A stretch of 64,000 bases of DNA from Floccularia luteovirens (Eukaryota > Basidiomycota > Agaricomycetes > Agaricales > Squamanitaceae): assembly GCA_009739215.1 (NCBI GenBank), contig VSJF01000002.1:496001-560000 (forward strand). Direction: 5' to 3'. Below the pieces are notes generated by a model. That model saw only the letters and a program-made list of their open reading frames with translations, did no database searches and was not told where the DNA came from. How positions within the stretch are numbered: the stretch's first letter is position 1; each line of letters begins with the position of its first letter. Position numbers and translations under genes: made by a program. Of this stretch, positions 35,201-46,603 are shown piece by piece.

Positions 35201-36315
35201 AGCGAGATATGCAGTTGGAGACCTATTGATATTTGCATCCATTATTGTTGTGTTTCCAAGACTTAGTTTGCCAGGAGCAAGGCTTGCATGCGCCTTTTGC
35301 ACGGCGCGGACACTTCCTGCGAACAATTGCATCGGCGGTTTGTTTTACATATCCAAGGGAAGTGACTTGAGGGAGGAGATTCTCCAAGTACCCGCCTACT
35401 CCAGAGTGTTGATGAGTTCCAACAAAGGCAATATTATCATTTGTATATATTCCACCGAGTTGGGAAGATAGCTGTGAGACAATTGAGCGTCTCACACCAG
35501 TATCGCCCATGGCAATGTCTATATAGGTATTTAGCAACTATTTTTGCAACTATTATGCTCGTTATGTAAAATGAAAGTGCATATATGGGAACAAGCGAGC
35601 ACCCGGGGGCGTCTATCATGAAAATCACCTACCAGCATTTATAAATACCACTCGGTTATTAGGGTTGGACGCGTCTGCTATAATGAACGCGCGGCTGCGT
35701 TCTCGCATATGCAGTCCAGTGTCGGTCTGTGCCAAAGATGCATATCCCTAAGCTTTTCTGTTAATGTGATCAGCCCGTCGGTATCGGAGGAAGAATATTT
35801 CACCATCATATTTGTTTCCACCACAGGACTTGTTATAATCATTCAGTGGGCGTACGCAATGCCTAGAAAAAGTTATAGCTACCCAGTAATGTCTCCAACA
35901 CCTTTTATTATCAGGCTTTAGACTCGTTTAATATAAAATTCAATTGCTATTCACCTAAACCAAGTAGATATTGTGCTGAGACTACTTGAATCCCAACATT
36001 TTGTAACAGGGGAGAAGAAGCTAAAAAAGCAGTAAGGTACCAGAAAAACCTGGTCATCGCGTCAATAAATTTTTGCAGGACAATGTCAAGCAGAGTTCCA
36101 CGATAGTCGATGAGATACATGGTCTGTTTCCCCGGTACTTATACGAGCGTAGTTGCGAAGAAAGCCTGTGAACGAACAGTGATGAAGGGAAATCGCAACG
36201 AAGTCTTTCCACATGCAACAATCACGAGGCCGAGTCAAGTGCACGCAGCTGATTGGGCGCCAAAGACAGAAAGCGTCAGGGAAATTAGAAGAGTGAATAG
36301 AGTGACTAGAAACAT
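32275..36315 (-). CDS. Neutral/alkaline ceramidase, with two single-base frameshifts
   Basis: A gene of well over a dozen exons for neutral ceramidase, which hydrolyses N-acyl-sphingosine to sphingosine and fatty acid, normally outside the cell or on membranes. A signal-peptide-like start (36315; MFLVTLFTLLISLTLS) is followed by GVGDITGPVVETNMMGYA and AFVGTHQHSGVGGYLENL (zinc-ligand His pair). Next come the catalytic-region NVGDTSPNT near 34770, FSFAGGTTDGPGAFDF, and the C-terminal Ig-like part (FVGANPRNNLRLEGTF). The TGA is at 32275. Splicing is coherent nearly throughout; the signal-peptide-to-mature-domain join (36000-36250) is only tentative. Within the exon at about 35085-35520 two extra bases occur, near 35321-35323 and 35124-35127, each shifting the frame while the protein pattern continues in the next frame. 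The gene is either recently broken or has assembly errors. Confidence 0.85.
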
Positions 36316-36609
36316 CAGTACGTGATGCTTCAACCGAGCAGTCGAGTAGTCTTCTTACCAGGACAGCGGATGGAACATACAGAGAACCAAGCTCGTGAGA
36401 AAATATGTAAGATTATACGCATGAGACAAGAGCACGATTTATAAACTTTTTAGTATCGACATATGCTTTAGAAGCCTCAGATATCAAAATAGTACGTCAC
36501 AACATTTATTTTCAGTACGTTGCTCAGAATCATATGTTACAATACCATCAATAAGTCCGTTACATATCCTAGGGTTTATTGGGAAAAAAGCAGCTATTAT
36601 GAGACTATC
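36316..36609. other. Short spacer
   Basis: Roughly 0.3 kb between the ceramidase start and the stop of dynamin copy A. Unlike the 3' flank of dynamin copy B, no DAO sequence is present here. Confidence 0.4.
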
Positions 36610-39541
36610 TCACAGGCGAACACCCAGCAATTGATCATAAGCGATCTTCAGTCGCTCTGCCTTTTTGACAAGCTGTTCGCGACGATCTGCAACGTGCGGG
36701 TCTTCCCTGGCAAACTCCTCGCAGATTCGACGTCCCTCAGTACCATTAACTCCGAGTCTTGTACACAGGATCTTGTGTATATCCACTTGAATCCCTCGGA
36801 CGAGTTCATGGTCAATGGCGAGTGGCACATTATCTGCGAATCTCTTGTATGCGACTGCAAAAAACGAGAAAACTCTGTTAATTTGGGTATTGGTCGAGAA
36901 TAATCTAGGAACAACCTTGAAAATATGCCCTCACATCAGCCATGATATTTAATGCAGGATCCATCTCGTCTGGAGGAAGGATACGAAATATATCCTTGAC
37001 GGTAATGTCTTGAACCCCTATTTCTGTAAGTCCAGTTAACACTTTTTTAACACCTAACAAAAGGTCTGCTTCATCAATAATATCATCTGGAATATTGATT
37101 TCACCACCATGTAATTGCTGAGGAGCAGATTTATTAAGTGCATGTGCCAACACAGGATTTTGTTTACCTAAACGTAAACCTTTGTAATGTGTGAAGAACT
37201 TGTCCTTGTAGTCGGCGAGGTAGTGGGCGTTAAGGGAGAATGGCAGATTTTCAATGTCGAGCAACCATTTTACACGCTCTTCCGCTCTTGAGAAACATGT
37301 CCGAATGTGATCTTGCAGAATAGTTCTGCAAAAAGATGAGTTTGGTCCACCGATATAAAAAGGAAACACTTACTTGACTTGCCGCTCCAAGTCCCCCTCT
37401 CCAAAATGTGCAAAATGTCTCGTAACAAGAATCTTGACATAATCACTCATTATTGAAAAGACTTGCCTGCACAGTTTATGTGCAGGATACTCCCATTCCT
37501 TGAGAAACTCCTTGATAAATGATTCCTGGACAACAAAAGGGTAATGCCCTGGAAGTTCCCGTGTTCGTGCGCTTCATAACATTCATAAGTGCACGGACAT
37601 TGTTGATAAACAAAAAAAAATACATGAGTGTACGTTCAGAAACGTCCTCGACGTAAATAGTGTGTTTAGTTGAGGGTTCGTTCGGGAGGACTGCTGGATT
37701 TTCTTTCTTGGAGTAATGAAATCGGCTATGGTGTTGTATATCTTCTTCATTTAGCAGGAACGTCATCTTTGGCAATCTCTTTCTGCCATCTTTTTGGCTG
37801 AACGGAGAAAATACAGGAGCAGTTTTCATAATTGTTTGGCGGAATATTTCTTGTTCTGGCCGAACAAGCTGCAAGATACCCATTTCATCTGGGATGCCTC
37901 CTATATTTTTCGACAAATCGAAAGTAAATTCGTGCAGGAGATTGAGAACTTCATTATGAGGGTCGGAGGAGGGTGCTTTCGGAAGCTCTTCTATGGCATC
38001 AGCAGCTTTTATGACAGCTCTTTCAAGTTCATCTTGAATTTCTGGGAGCCTAAGAACAGGATGATTTAGGCCTCAGTTCACTGGGATAAGGCAATTGCAT
38101 ATGATACACATGCCTTGTTGCTATGAGATCCGAAAGTATTGAGCTAAGCCGTTGAACGAGGTTGAATGTTCGCAGATATTTTTGGTAAGATGCATCAATT
38201 TCACCCCAAGGAGATGTAGGTTGCAAAATATTCTTCTTCCCGTTTTCTAGCTTGGCCCCAAGTAATTCCAAGGCTAAGATCATTAGAGCTCGGTTGCTTG
38301 ACACAGTACCAGTTGTTAACGAGAGGCTCCTTTTCATTATATATGTAAGGCAGCCAACGATTTTCTTCACCTTTCGGGATACGGTCAGGCTTAGTTAAAA
38401 CACCTGATGCGTCGTGAAGTATTTAGAGAGCATATACTTTTGAAGAAAACAAACTAACCGATTGTGCGTTTTCCCTCAGGATCATGAGCCTTTGCTAAAG
38501 TATGCGCTCCCTGATTTTCAAAATCAGCTGTAATTTTTATTATTAGAAGAAATAAGCCATTGTTTTGATAAGATACATACTTTCACAAGCTACTGTCAGA
38601 AGAATAATGCACGACGGTTTCTTGATGTATGATACTACAAGGCTTTCAACAAGCTTGATGTCATTTTCGTCTCCCCCCCTCCCAACACTGGCAATGAGAC
38701 CTATCAGGAGGTCAGTCTATCCGAAATTCGAACTCATTCTAGTCCTCGTACCAGGTAAATCGCAAAATGACAAATCTGCTACATCAGGTCCAGTAATTTG
38801 GAGAGAAACGCAGTTCATCGAGAAGCTCAGTTCCGCTTCAGCACTGTCATAGATACGATCTTCAAGATAGTAGTGGACTGGCTTGCTTGGATTCAAAATC
38901 GCTTGTTGAGCCCGTCGAATTCTCTCTTCGACCTCGTTTCTGTTGTATATCGTTTGCCCAAATGGTTCATTGCACACTTGGCCTAATGTTTGACCGCGGG
39001 CATCTGTAAGTCTCCGCAAGGATACAACACACTTCCATGTCCCAGTTGACCGAGACAGGCGACACTCAGTAGGACAGCTGCACATTGGTTAAATTAGGTC
39101 AATGTTATAACATCAATGTAAATTATATACGCAGCTGGCGTCCATACATGACTCTAGAGAGCACATTTAGGGACGCCAGCTGTGTAAATAACATACCGCG
39201 TGCATGTTCCAGCTGCTCGTGGCAAAGTAATCCCGGATATGGATTCTATCAGAGATGACTTGCCAGCGCTTTGCGAACCAATAACTGCGATCTGTGGAAT
39301 ATCTATGTCGATTTGGACTCTACAGTGCTATGATCAGAAAGTGCGGATTAGTGGTGATATAGTATACTTACCCTGTATTGTGCAAACGGTTCACCAAATC
39401 AAGCATCTGCCGTCTTGATTGCGATAATCCAGGATTAGCCAGGCCAACGCTTTCTTGGTTGGACACAAGTTCAGTCGGCGGGGCGTCTGTGCTCATGGAT
39501 GGTTGAGCATCACTGGAAACTTGCACGTCAAGTGGTGACAT
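36610..39541 (-). CDS. Dynamin-family GTPase (Mx/Vps1-like), copy A, frameshifted
   Basis: Multi-exon large GTPase that tubulates or cuts membranes. It has G1 GSQSAGKSS (exon 39197-39319), G3 DLPG at the exon end near 38752, G4 LTKPD (exon starting 38403), the stalk, and a C-terminal GED ending in [15 protein letters not shown]. The upstream exons are 39372-39541, 39197-39319, 38752-39077, 38581-38700 and 38459-38527, all in phase. In the next exon an extra base at about 38217-38220, compared with copy B at about 48153, shifts the frame between EEYFAT and SPWGEID. The intron after LIATR reads as GC-AG (or a shifted GT) where copy B has GT. The intron after the G1 exon contains a 12-bp perfect inverted repeat absent from copy B. 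Paralog of 46604-49422. Confidence 0.83.
39132..39182. repeat. Intronic perfect inverted repeat
   Basis: CAGCTGGCGTCC (39132-39143) and GGACGCCAGCTG (39171-39182) form a 12-bp stem with a 27-nt loop inside intron 2 of dynamin copy A. The matching intron in copy B is shorter and lacks it, so it was gained in A or lost in B. Confidence 0.8.
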
Positions 39542-40421
39542 TCTTCAAGATAACGGAAGGTTGGAAAGAGGGACACCATTTTGTAGGATGGTTGTGCACG
39601 TCTACGTAATCATACAAGAGTGAAACAGGGGAATAAGACATACAAATGTTTTTTACATATAACATCTGTGGTGAATCCTCGGCAAAATCCGATTTAACTT
39701 CCCCTATTTCTCGTAATCCTCAGTACGATTCAGTTTCTCTAGCCAACGTGGAGCAGCAGTACTTGTTCGGAATATGGACTTCGGATTCAACACAACAATT
39801 TGAGGCTTATCGTGGCCAAAGTAGCTCGCACCAGCCTTATCATCAGTTTAACTCACTATTACAACATTTCTTGAACTTCAGATCCTACTTTTCGCTCTAG
39901 ACCACCAATTGGTGTATTCAATCTTGTCTAAAACTGCAATCCACCCTTAATGCTTTAGTGAACCATTGGTTCTTTCTCACCTTGCAGTATATCCACCTTA
40001 ATGTCCTTGTGTACAATGCTACCGCAGTGGTTCAAACTCTCTTCTCATCTCGTAACTGTGGGGCTGCCACCAAGTACTGATTGGTCAATGATAGCCGGAA
40101 AAACAATACTACTAACCGAAGAGAATTTTCCATTTTTCGTCCACCATCTAGACAACATCTGGAGTGAATTTGCTGGCGGCTTGTAGCTGTTATTCAATGA
40201 CAAAGTGATGATTCCACACCTCGGATTACCACCCATGTTCGTTCCCAACATTCTTTCAGGGTGTACTTCTTACCTACCGGAACAACACCCGTTTCTTGTC
40301 ATGGTGTTCCGAATCATATATAAAGGACGATTCTCACTCAAATCATTATAACAAAATCAGCACCTAGAAATCCTCAGAAATCACATCTAATCTCACATTA
40401 ATCACATTTTAATCACTAAAT
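39542..40421. repeat. Duplicated upstream region of DAO copy A
   Basis: From about 39770 to the ATG this stretch is alignable with 44220-44876 ahead of DAO copy B (for example the shared ATTACAACATTTCTT and CTAATGTCCTTGTGTA-type segments). The last 130 bp before the ATG are nearly identical. It marks the left part of the duplicated unit. Confidence 0.75.
40317..40326 (+). promoter_or_regulatory. TATA box of DAO copy A
   Basis: TATATAAAGG about 100 bp before the start codon, in a block (GAATCATATATAAAGGACG) conserved exactly in copy B. Confidence 0.6.
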
Positions 40422-41896
40422 ATGCCTTCCATTAACACAAACTTCCATCTCTCTCCAGTTGGCAAAGAACTCATCCTATTCGATGGTCCCAACCCAACAA
40501 AACCTTCTCCAAAATTCAAAAATGTTCTCGTCATCGGAGGTGGCGTCACAGGATTAACCGTAAATATCAACCACAATATATGTAATTCTGGATACCACTG
40601 ACATTTCGATTTGTTAGACTGCCTGGAGCTTACTCGACGCTGGTTACGGAGTCACAGTAGTGTCCGAGAAATGGGCAGCATTACCCGAGCGTATCACCTC
40701 CCAGATTGCTGGTGCCCTGTATGCATTCCATTTGCAGTTCCTAATCACACACTCACATCAGATCGTTCAGTTGGGAATGCCCCCCGCAGTCTGTGGAAAA
40801 CATCAAAATTATATATCACTTGAAAAGTCAAAGGAATGGTGCATGACATCCTACCGCAACTTTGAGACCATCATGCACATTCTTCCCGTTGAAGACCACG
40901 GCATCAGGATGCGCATTGCCAACTTCTTCTTCTCGCAACCCCTCGAGAACATGCCCGGACAGATGAAGAAAATGATTGAGATCCAATCTACACCCGAGGC
41001 ATGCATTGCTCGCTTCTATTTATTCGTGACACGTGCTTATAATGAACTTGTTTTTGCAGATTCAAGGATTCCATCGCGATCGCAGTTTGATCACAAAACA
41101 CAATGTAAACCAGGAAGCTGGTGTTGTCGACTCATACAAACACGATGCTCCTGTCATTGACACCGATCGTTACATGTTCTGGTTGCGCGACGTTGTCACT
41201 GCAAAGGGTGGAAAACTGGTGTCAGAAAAGGTCACTGGTGATCTCGTCAAGCAGGAAAAGCACCTCCTTTCCAAGTACAATGTTGATGCAATTGTCAATG
41301 CGTCTGGGCTTGGTGCTGCGGATCTGGCATCTGACCCTACTGTATACCCACTACGAGGAGCATTGATCCGGGTGATCAATGATGGGAAGAAGTTCCCAAA
41401 GGTGACGGAGGCACTTTGTGTGTCGCATGATGATACACAAGGGAAGGATATTGAGGATATTGTGTTCATTGTTCCCCGCAATGACGAGACCCTGATCTTG
41501 GGAGGCAAGCAAGCTTTGAATACACAAATGCTATCAATATACTGACATATATAATACAATATAGGCATTGCGCAAACAGCGAACACGTTGGACTTGAATC
41601 TGGACAGCCCAGAAATCCTCCGGATGCGCAAACGTTGCAATGACTTCGTTCCTGGACTGGAGAATGCCGAATTCGACTCATCTCCATTTGTTCAAGGACT
41701 CCGTCCATGCACTCTTGACAATGTACGAGTTGAGCGTGACCTTCGACAGAAAGGTAGCAGGGTTGTGCACTCTTATGGACAAGGTGGATCTGGATTCACG
41801 TTGTCATTCGGATGCGCTGGGGACATTCTTGAGATTATCAAGGAGATGGAATGTGAAGTTCCGGCAGTAAATGAAATTGTCAAGGCGCATTTGTAG
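40422..41896 (+). CDS. D-amino-acid oxidase-like FAD oxidoreductase, copy A, frameshifted
   Basis: Five exons, join(40422-40559, 40618-40718, 40771-40998, 41060-41504, 41565-41896). The protein is a DAAO-type flavoenzyme: FAD-binding VLVIGGGVTGLT, the SQIAGAL segment, PPAVCGKH, VNASGLGAADLASD, RGALIRV, and the C-terminal HSYGQGGSGFTLSFG. Such enzymes oxidise D-amino acids to keto acids, ammonia and H2O2. Exon 3 is one base shorter than in copy B (ATGCCCCCC at 40777 against ATGGCCCCCC). This breaks the LWEWPPAVCG segment, so the chain sums to one base short of whole codons. Introns 3 and 4 both use GC donors; copy B has GT at intron 4. A peroxisomal location is typical of the family, but the C-terminus (VKAHL) is not a canonical SKL signal. 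Confidence 0.85.
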
Positions 41897-42212
41897 AATA
41901 TTTTATTTTATCACACAGACTGGGTGATCGTGTCACTTTAGAATAGTCCTATTTTTGAGCTGCGTAGGCTTAAAGATGCTTGGAAGTACAACTGACGCGC
42001 GTTAAGTTAAGTTTAACTTACTTTCATACTAGTAAGTATAGCATGCAGCGAAGTACACTAGAGTTATAAATATGTACATATACTTTGATCAAAATATATC
42101 TACTCCCACTATAATTGAAGCATAATGCATAATCCTTAGTTGTTCTAATTTTTTACGCATCACTACTAAATCCACAAGATTTTCGATAAAGAACACCAAC
42201 TCTTCCTCTATT
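41897..42212. other. DAO A 3' flank containing a dynamin relic
   Basis: The first 80 bp align with the 3' flank of DAO copy B (AAAGATGCTTGG shared). A relic of the dynamin 3' end follows at about 42083-42165. Confidence 0.6.
42083..42165 (-). pseudogene. Relic of the 3' end of a third dynamin gene
   Basis: TTTGATC-AAA-ATATCTACTCCCA and the following AATCCTTAGTTGTTCTAATT stretch align with 46582-46670, the 3' UTR and last codons of dynamin copy B, in the same orientation relative to the DAO gene. It shows that DAO copy A was once followed by its own convergent dynamin gene. Confidence 0.7.
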
Positions 42213-43955
42213 TCAACATTCAGGTGGTCTGAAACCGGGAGATGCAAATATACCCGTCTTTTTTACAGATAATTGTATCTGTAACCTATCATTAACCAAC
42301 CCATCCAGCGTGGTACGTGTCTCTTCTGAAAAGTCTGTAGCTGTGCCTGATTCCGCTTCATAATTTAAGAATTCAAGTCGAAAGACGTGTTTTTCTTCCG
42401 CACGTAACGTTCGAGATAGTAAGATCTCCACTAAACCAGAGGTTATATGACTTTCCAATTCCCTCAATTCCAATTTCCGGAGTTCCTTGAAATATATTGA
42501 GGGATGCTGGTATTGGAGGGTCAAGTTTTCCATGAGGGAGGTATGATAGGAAAAGTTAAAACCGTGGATTATTAAGTGGCGGACCTCCGATAATTTTTCT
42601 AGTGCCGTCATAAAAGAATACGGAATCGGTGTCTCCGACGTAACCATCAGCTCGAAAAAAGGTGATATTTGGTGAGCTTGTCAAAAACGTAGAAAAATGT
42701 TCATGGTTCCATATTCTGTCGCCTTTCAAACTCAAGGTCAACCGTTCGAGAGCGGGTAGAGTAAGACTGCTGAACAGAGTGCTCAAGCCGTCTTCCGGAT
42801 CTATGCCGAGTGTGCTAATGTCAGGTAAGTTAAGACTATCTTCGGCAATGACAACAAGGGCACGAAGGTGGGGGAGAATTTGGTGAGGAGGTTGCCAGGT
42901 GGGGTCCAACATTCTTCCACAGTGAACGATACATTTTTGCAAATTCGGGAGGCAATGAATGGTTTCAATACAAGCTTCGGTAGATATTGGATTTTGTCCA
43001 TGGAGAAGAATTGACAATGAAGTTATTTGGTCATATGGCAGTTTAACCATCAACTTCGAATCCGAGTGTACTGTGCCGTGAAAGGCAGTCCCATAGTCCA
43101 GTGAAACGTGTTGTATTTTAGGAAGATTCTCAAAGTAGTCAATAACAAAAGGATCTGGATTCTCCAGATTTTCCCGGGACGAATTGAAGGATATGTGTCG
43201 TACAGAGCCTAGATGATCTCTGATCCTTGAAAATGCGTCCCAAGCCCCCGAAATGGAGGGGAAACTAAAATAGACATTCTCCCAACGATGACACTGATCA
43301 AGCAAAGCTCTAAGGGCTGGATTCTTGTTGCACTGGAGAACATATTTTCCGGACATGTACTTTTCGAGGGAAATTTTTCTTCTCGAGTCTAAAATCGCTA
43401 TGGTCAGAGGGAGGGACTTTGACCGGGTAAGCCATAACCGTGTAAGCTGATCCTGCTTATGCGAGCATGGGTGGATACAACTCTTATTGTTGTCCATAAC
43501 TCGGGTGTGTCCAAAGCCACTGCACGCCAGGAACTGCAAATACGTGTAAGTAGTAAAGGACCTAATGTAGAACTTGTAGTGTCAGGGACATCAGGAAGCC
43601 TTTTCTGTACCACTCCCCCTAAGCAGAAAACGAATATTTCTGACAGAATCTCGGGGTAGAGGCGACGGATGGGCGCAAGGACTGCATGGTGATTGTGCTC
43701 GCGTTGTTGCAAATCTTGATACTCGTTTTGTAAAGTGTTGAGAACAGATTTTACGCTGGTTATATGTTGCCCCAGGTGCTCAATATCCTTGTCCACAGTT
43801 CGTAGATACGCATCGATTAAGCGAACTTGAGGCATCGAGGGTACAGAATTAGTGCCAAGGAGCTCCGGTATTGGTGACACAATGTCTGGGTGTATCTCAT
43901 CATGATCTGGGAAATTACATCGATTGCATGTTTGAAAGGTAGAAAGAGTCATCAC
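42213..43955 (-). CDS. F-box-like protein, two frameshifts (possible pseudogene)
   Basis: Same architecture as the genes at 5061 and 10337: CNRCNFPDHDE leader, SPIPELLGTNSVPS, coiled coil, F-box (RRLYPEILSEIF, TRICSSWRAVALDTPELW), LRR-like region, and an end in FASPGFRPPEC. The frame is interrupted twice. A base is missing near 43440 between the post-F-box segment and DQLTRLWLTRSKS. One T too many sits in a T6 run (42655-42660 on the plus strand, A6) between SSPNITFF and ELMVTSETP. Otherwise no stop codons occur. It is the closest relative of the pseudogene at 8581-10070. Its position beside the dynamin relic suggests it was inserted into, or replaced, a third dynamin copy. Confidence 0.75.
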
Positions 43956-44019
43956 TAGTGAGGATTATGTTACAGGTTGAGAAGTTGGGTACATGTTGTG
44001 GCTGTGCTGATTTTGCGAT

Positions 44020-44210
44020 TTTTAATAACTCATATTCAACACTCGAGCACTTCGCAAACCTTCCCGAAATTCAACGATCCATGCATCATGGTCCGGAACT
44101 TTCAGTCTCGAATTTCACTGTCATACGCTCATACGACACAATAACCTTGCTTTCAATCCTTGTACACAACCTCATTTCCATAGAAGCTTGAATCGAAATT
44201 ATCTAAGTTC
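44020..44210 (+). pseudogene. F-box gene fragment
   Basis: A 190-bp fragment matching 5860-6050 of the F-box gene at 5061: YSTLEHFANLPEIQ, then SVSNFTVI and YDTITLLSILVHN, with ISIEA at the end. No flanking parts are present, so it is a solitary remnant. Confidence 0.75.
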
Positions 44211-44771
44211 TAATAATTGTGATTGTGGACTTAAATCTGGCCTCGATGGATTTTGGATCTAACGCGCAATATAGCCCGCACTCGTAGCAAGGCTACTAGC
44301 TCACTTCATCATTACAACATTTCTTAAGCTCACTCCAGGCTACCGGATGTTTGGTCTACCTATTGCAATTCTTTGTCTGGAACGTCAATCTACACCTTAT
44401 GCATCAGTGGACCATTGGAGCTTTCTCACCTACTGGTATATCCACCCTAATGTCCTTGTGTATATGCTACCACAGTTGTTCAAACTCTCATCTTATAAAT
44501 TGTGGGGCCAACACCAAATACTGATTGGTTAATGATAGGCGGAGGAACAACTAACATTTATTACCAACCGAAGGGACTTTTCATTTCTCGAACACCATCT
44601 CAAGACAACACCCGGAGTGAGTATCGTAGCTTGTAGCTGGTATTCAATGACAAACTGATGATTCAACACTTCGGATTACCATCCCAGAGATGTTTGTCCC
44701 CAACATACTCCTACTGTCTACTTCCTACCTCCCAAAACAACACCCGTTTCTTGTCATGGTGTTCCGAATCA

Positions 44772-44781
44772 TATATAAAGG
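44772..44781 (+). promoter_or_regulatory. TATA box of DAO copy B
   Basis: TATATAAAGG about 100 bp before the ATG, identical in sequence and placement to the copy A element. Confidence 0.6.
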
Positions 44782-44876
44782 ACGATTCTCACTCAAATCA
44801 TTATAACAAAATCAGCACCTAGAAATCCTCAGCAATCATATATAATCTCACATTAATCACATTTTAATCATTAAAC

Positions 44877-46353
44877 ATGCCTTCCATTAACACAAACTTC
44901 CATCTCTCTCCAGTTGGCAAAGAACTCATCCTATTCGATGGTCCTAACCCAACAAAACCTTCTCCAAAATTCAAAAATGTTCTCGTCATCGGAGGTGGCG
45001 TCACAGGATTAACCGTAAATATCAACCACAATATATATAACTCTTGACATCACTGACATTTCGGTTTGTTAGACTGCCTGGAGCTTACTCGATGCTGGTT
45101 ACGGAGTCACAGTAGTGTCCGAGAAATGGGCAGCATTGCCCGAGCGTATCACCTCACAAATTGCTGGTGCCCTGTATGCATTCCATTTGCAGTTCCTAAT
45201 CACACACTCACATCAGATCGTTCAGCTGGGAATGGCCCCCCGCAGTCTGTGGAAAACATCAAAATTATATATCACTTGAAAAGTCAAAGGAATGGTGCAT
45301 GACATCCTACCGCAACTTTGAGACCATCATGCACATTCTTCCCGTTGAAGACCACGGCATCAGGATGCGCACTGCCAACTTCTTCTTCTCGCAACCCCTC
45401 GAGAACATGCCCGGACAGATGAAGAAAATGATTGAGATCCAATCTACACCCGAGGCAAGCATTGCTCGCTTCTATCTATTCATGACTTACCCTTATAACA
45501 AACTTGATTTGCAGATTCAAGGGTTCCATCGCGATCGCAGTTTGATCACAAAACACAATGTAAACCAGGAAGCTGGTGTCGTTGACTCGTACAAACACGA
45601 TGCTCCTGTCATTGACACCGATCGTTACATGTTCTGGTTGCGCGACGTTGTCACTGCAAAGGGTGGAAAACTGGTGTCAGAAAAGATCACTGGTGATCTC
45701 GTCAAGCAGGAAAAACACCTCCTTGCCAAGTACAATGTCGATGCGATTGTCAATGCGTCTGGGCTTGGTGCTGCGGACCTGGCATCTGACCCTACTGTAT
45801 ACCCACTACGAGGAGCATTGATCCGAGTGATCAATGATGGGAAGAAGTTCCCAAAGGTGACAGAAGCACTTTGTGTGTCGCATGATGATACACAAGGGAA
45901 GGATATTGAAGATATTGTGTTCATTGTCCCTCGAAACGACGAGACCTTGATCTTGGGAGGTAAGCAAACTTTTTTGAATACTCAGGTGGTATCAGTATAC
46001 TGACTTTATTATACAATATAGGCATTGCACAGACTGCTAACACGCTGGACTTAAACCTGGACAGCCCAGAAATCCTCCGGATGCGCAAACGTTGCAATGA
46101 CTTCGTTCCTGGACTGGAGAATGCTGAATTCGACACATCTCCATTTGTTCAAGGACTCCGTCCATGCACTCTTGACAATGTGCGAGTTGAGCGTGATCTT
46201 CGACAGAAAGGAAGCAGGGTTGTGCACTCATATGGGCAAGGTGGATCTGGATTCACGCTGTCTTTTGGATGTGCTGGGGACATTCTTGAGATTATCAAGG
46301 AGATGGAACGTGAAGTTCCGGTAGTGAATGAATTTGTCAAGGCGCATTTGTAG
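44877..46353 (+). CDS. D-amino-acid oxidase-like FAD oxidoreductase, copy B, intact
   Basis: Five exons, join(44877-45014, 45073-45173, 45226-45454, 45515-45959, 46022-46353), 415 codons (414 aa), all phases consistent. Motifs are as in copy A, with the conserved LWEWPPAVCGKH intact. VLVIGGGVTGLT binds the FAD dinucleotide near residue 40. YMFWLRDVVTAKGGKLV and VNASGLGAADL lie in the middle. HSYGQGGSGFTLSFGCAGD closes the FAD site near the C-terminus. Intron 3 (after 45454) is GC-AG (gcaagc), with the same GC class in copy A. Intron 4 has a normal GT. It converges on dynamin copy B, 250 bp away, an arrangement that appears ancestral to the locus. The substrate cannot be read from sequence. 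Confidence 0.9.
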
Positions 46354-46603
46354 AATATTTATTTCATCATACGGACTGGGTAATCGGGATATTGTAGAAT
46401 AGTCATATATTTTTTGGGCTGTGAATGCTTAAAGATGCTTGGTCGCTTCATGAAAATCAGATTGAAAATTACAAAGAGGGAAGTTGTGAATACAGGATGA
46501 AATTTATGTATATATGCTTGGTATAACCTGCATTGAGCCAAAAGTTATAAAGAATTGTGACAGTTCATCTATACATCGTTTGATCCAAACATATCTACTC
46601 CCA

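Larger units (their letters stand above)
43956..44876. repeat. Duplicated upstream region of DAO copy B
   Basis: From about 44220 this matches the region upstream of DAO copy A; the final 130 bp, including the TATA box, are nearly identical. The part before 44220 carries an F-box relic. Confidence 0.7.
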
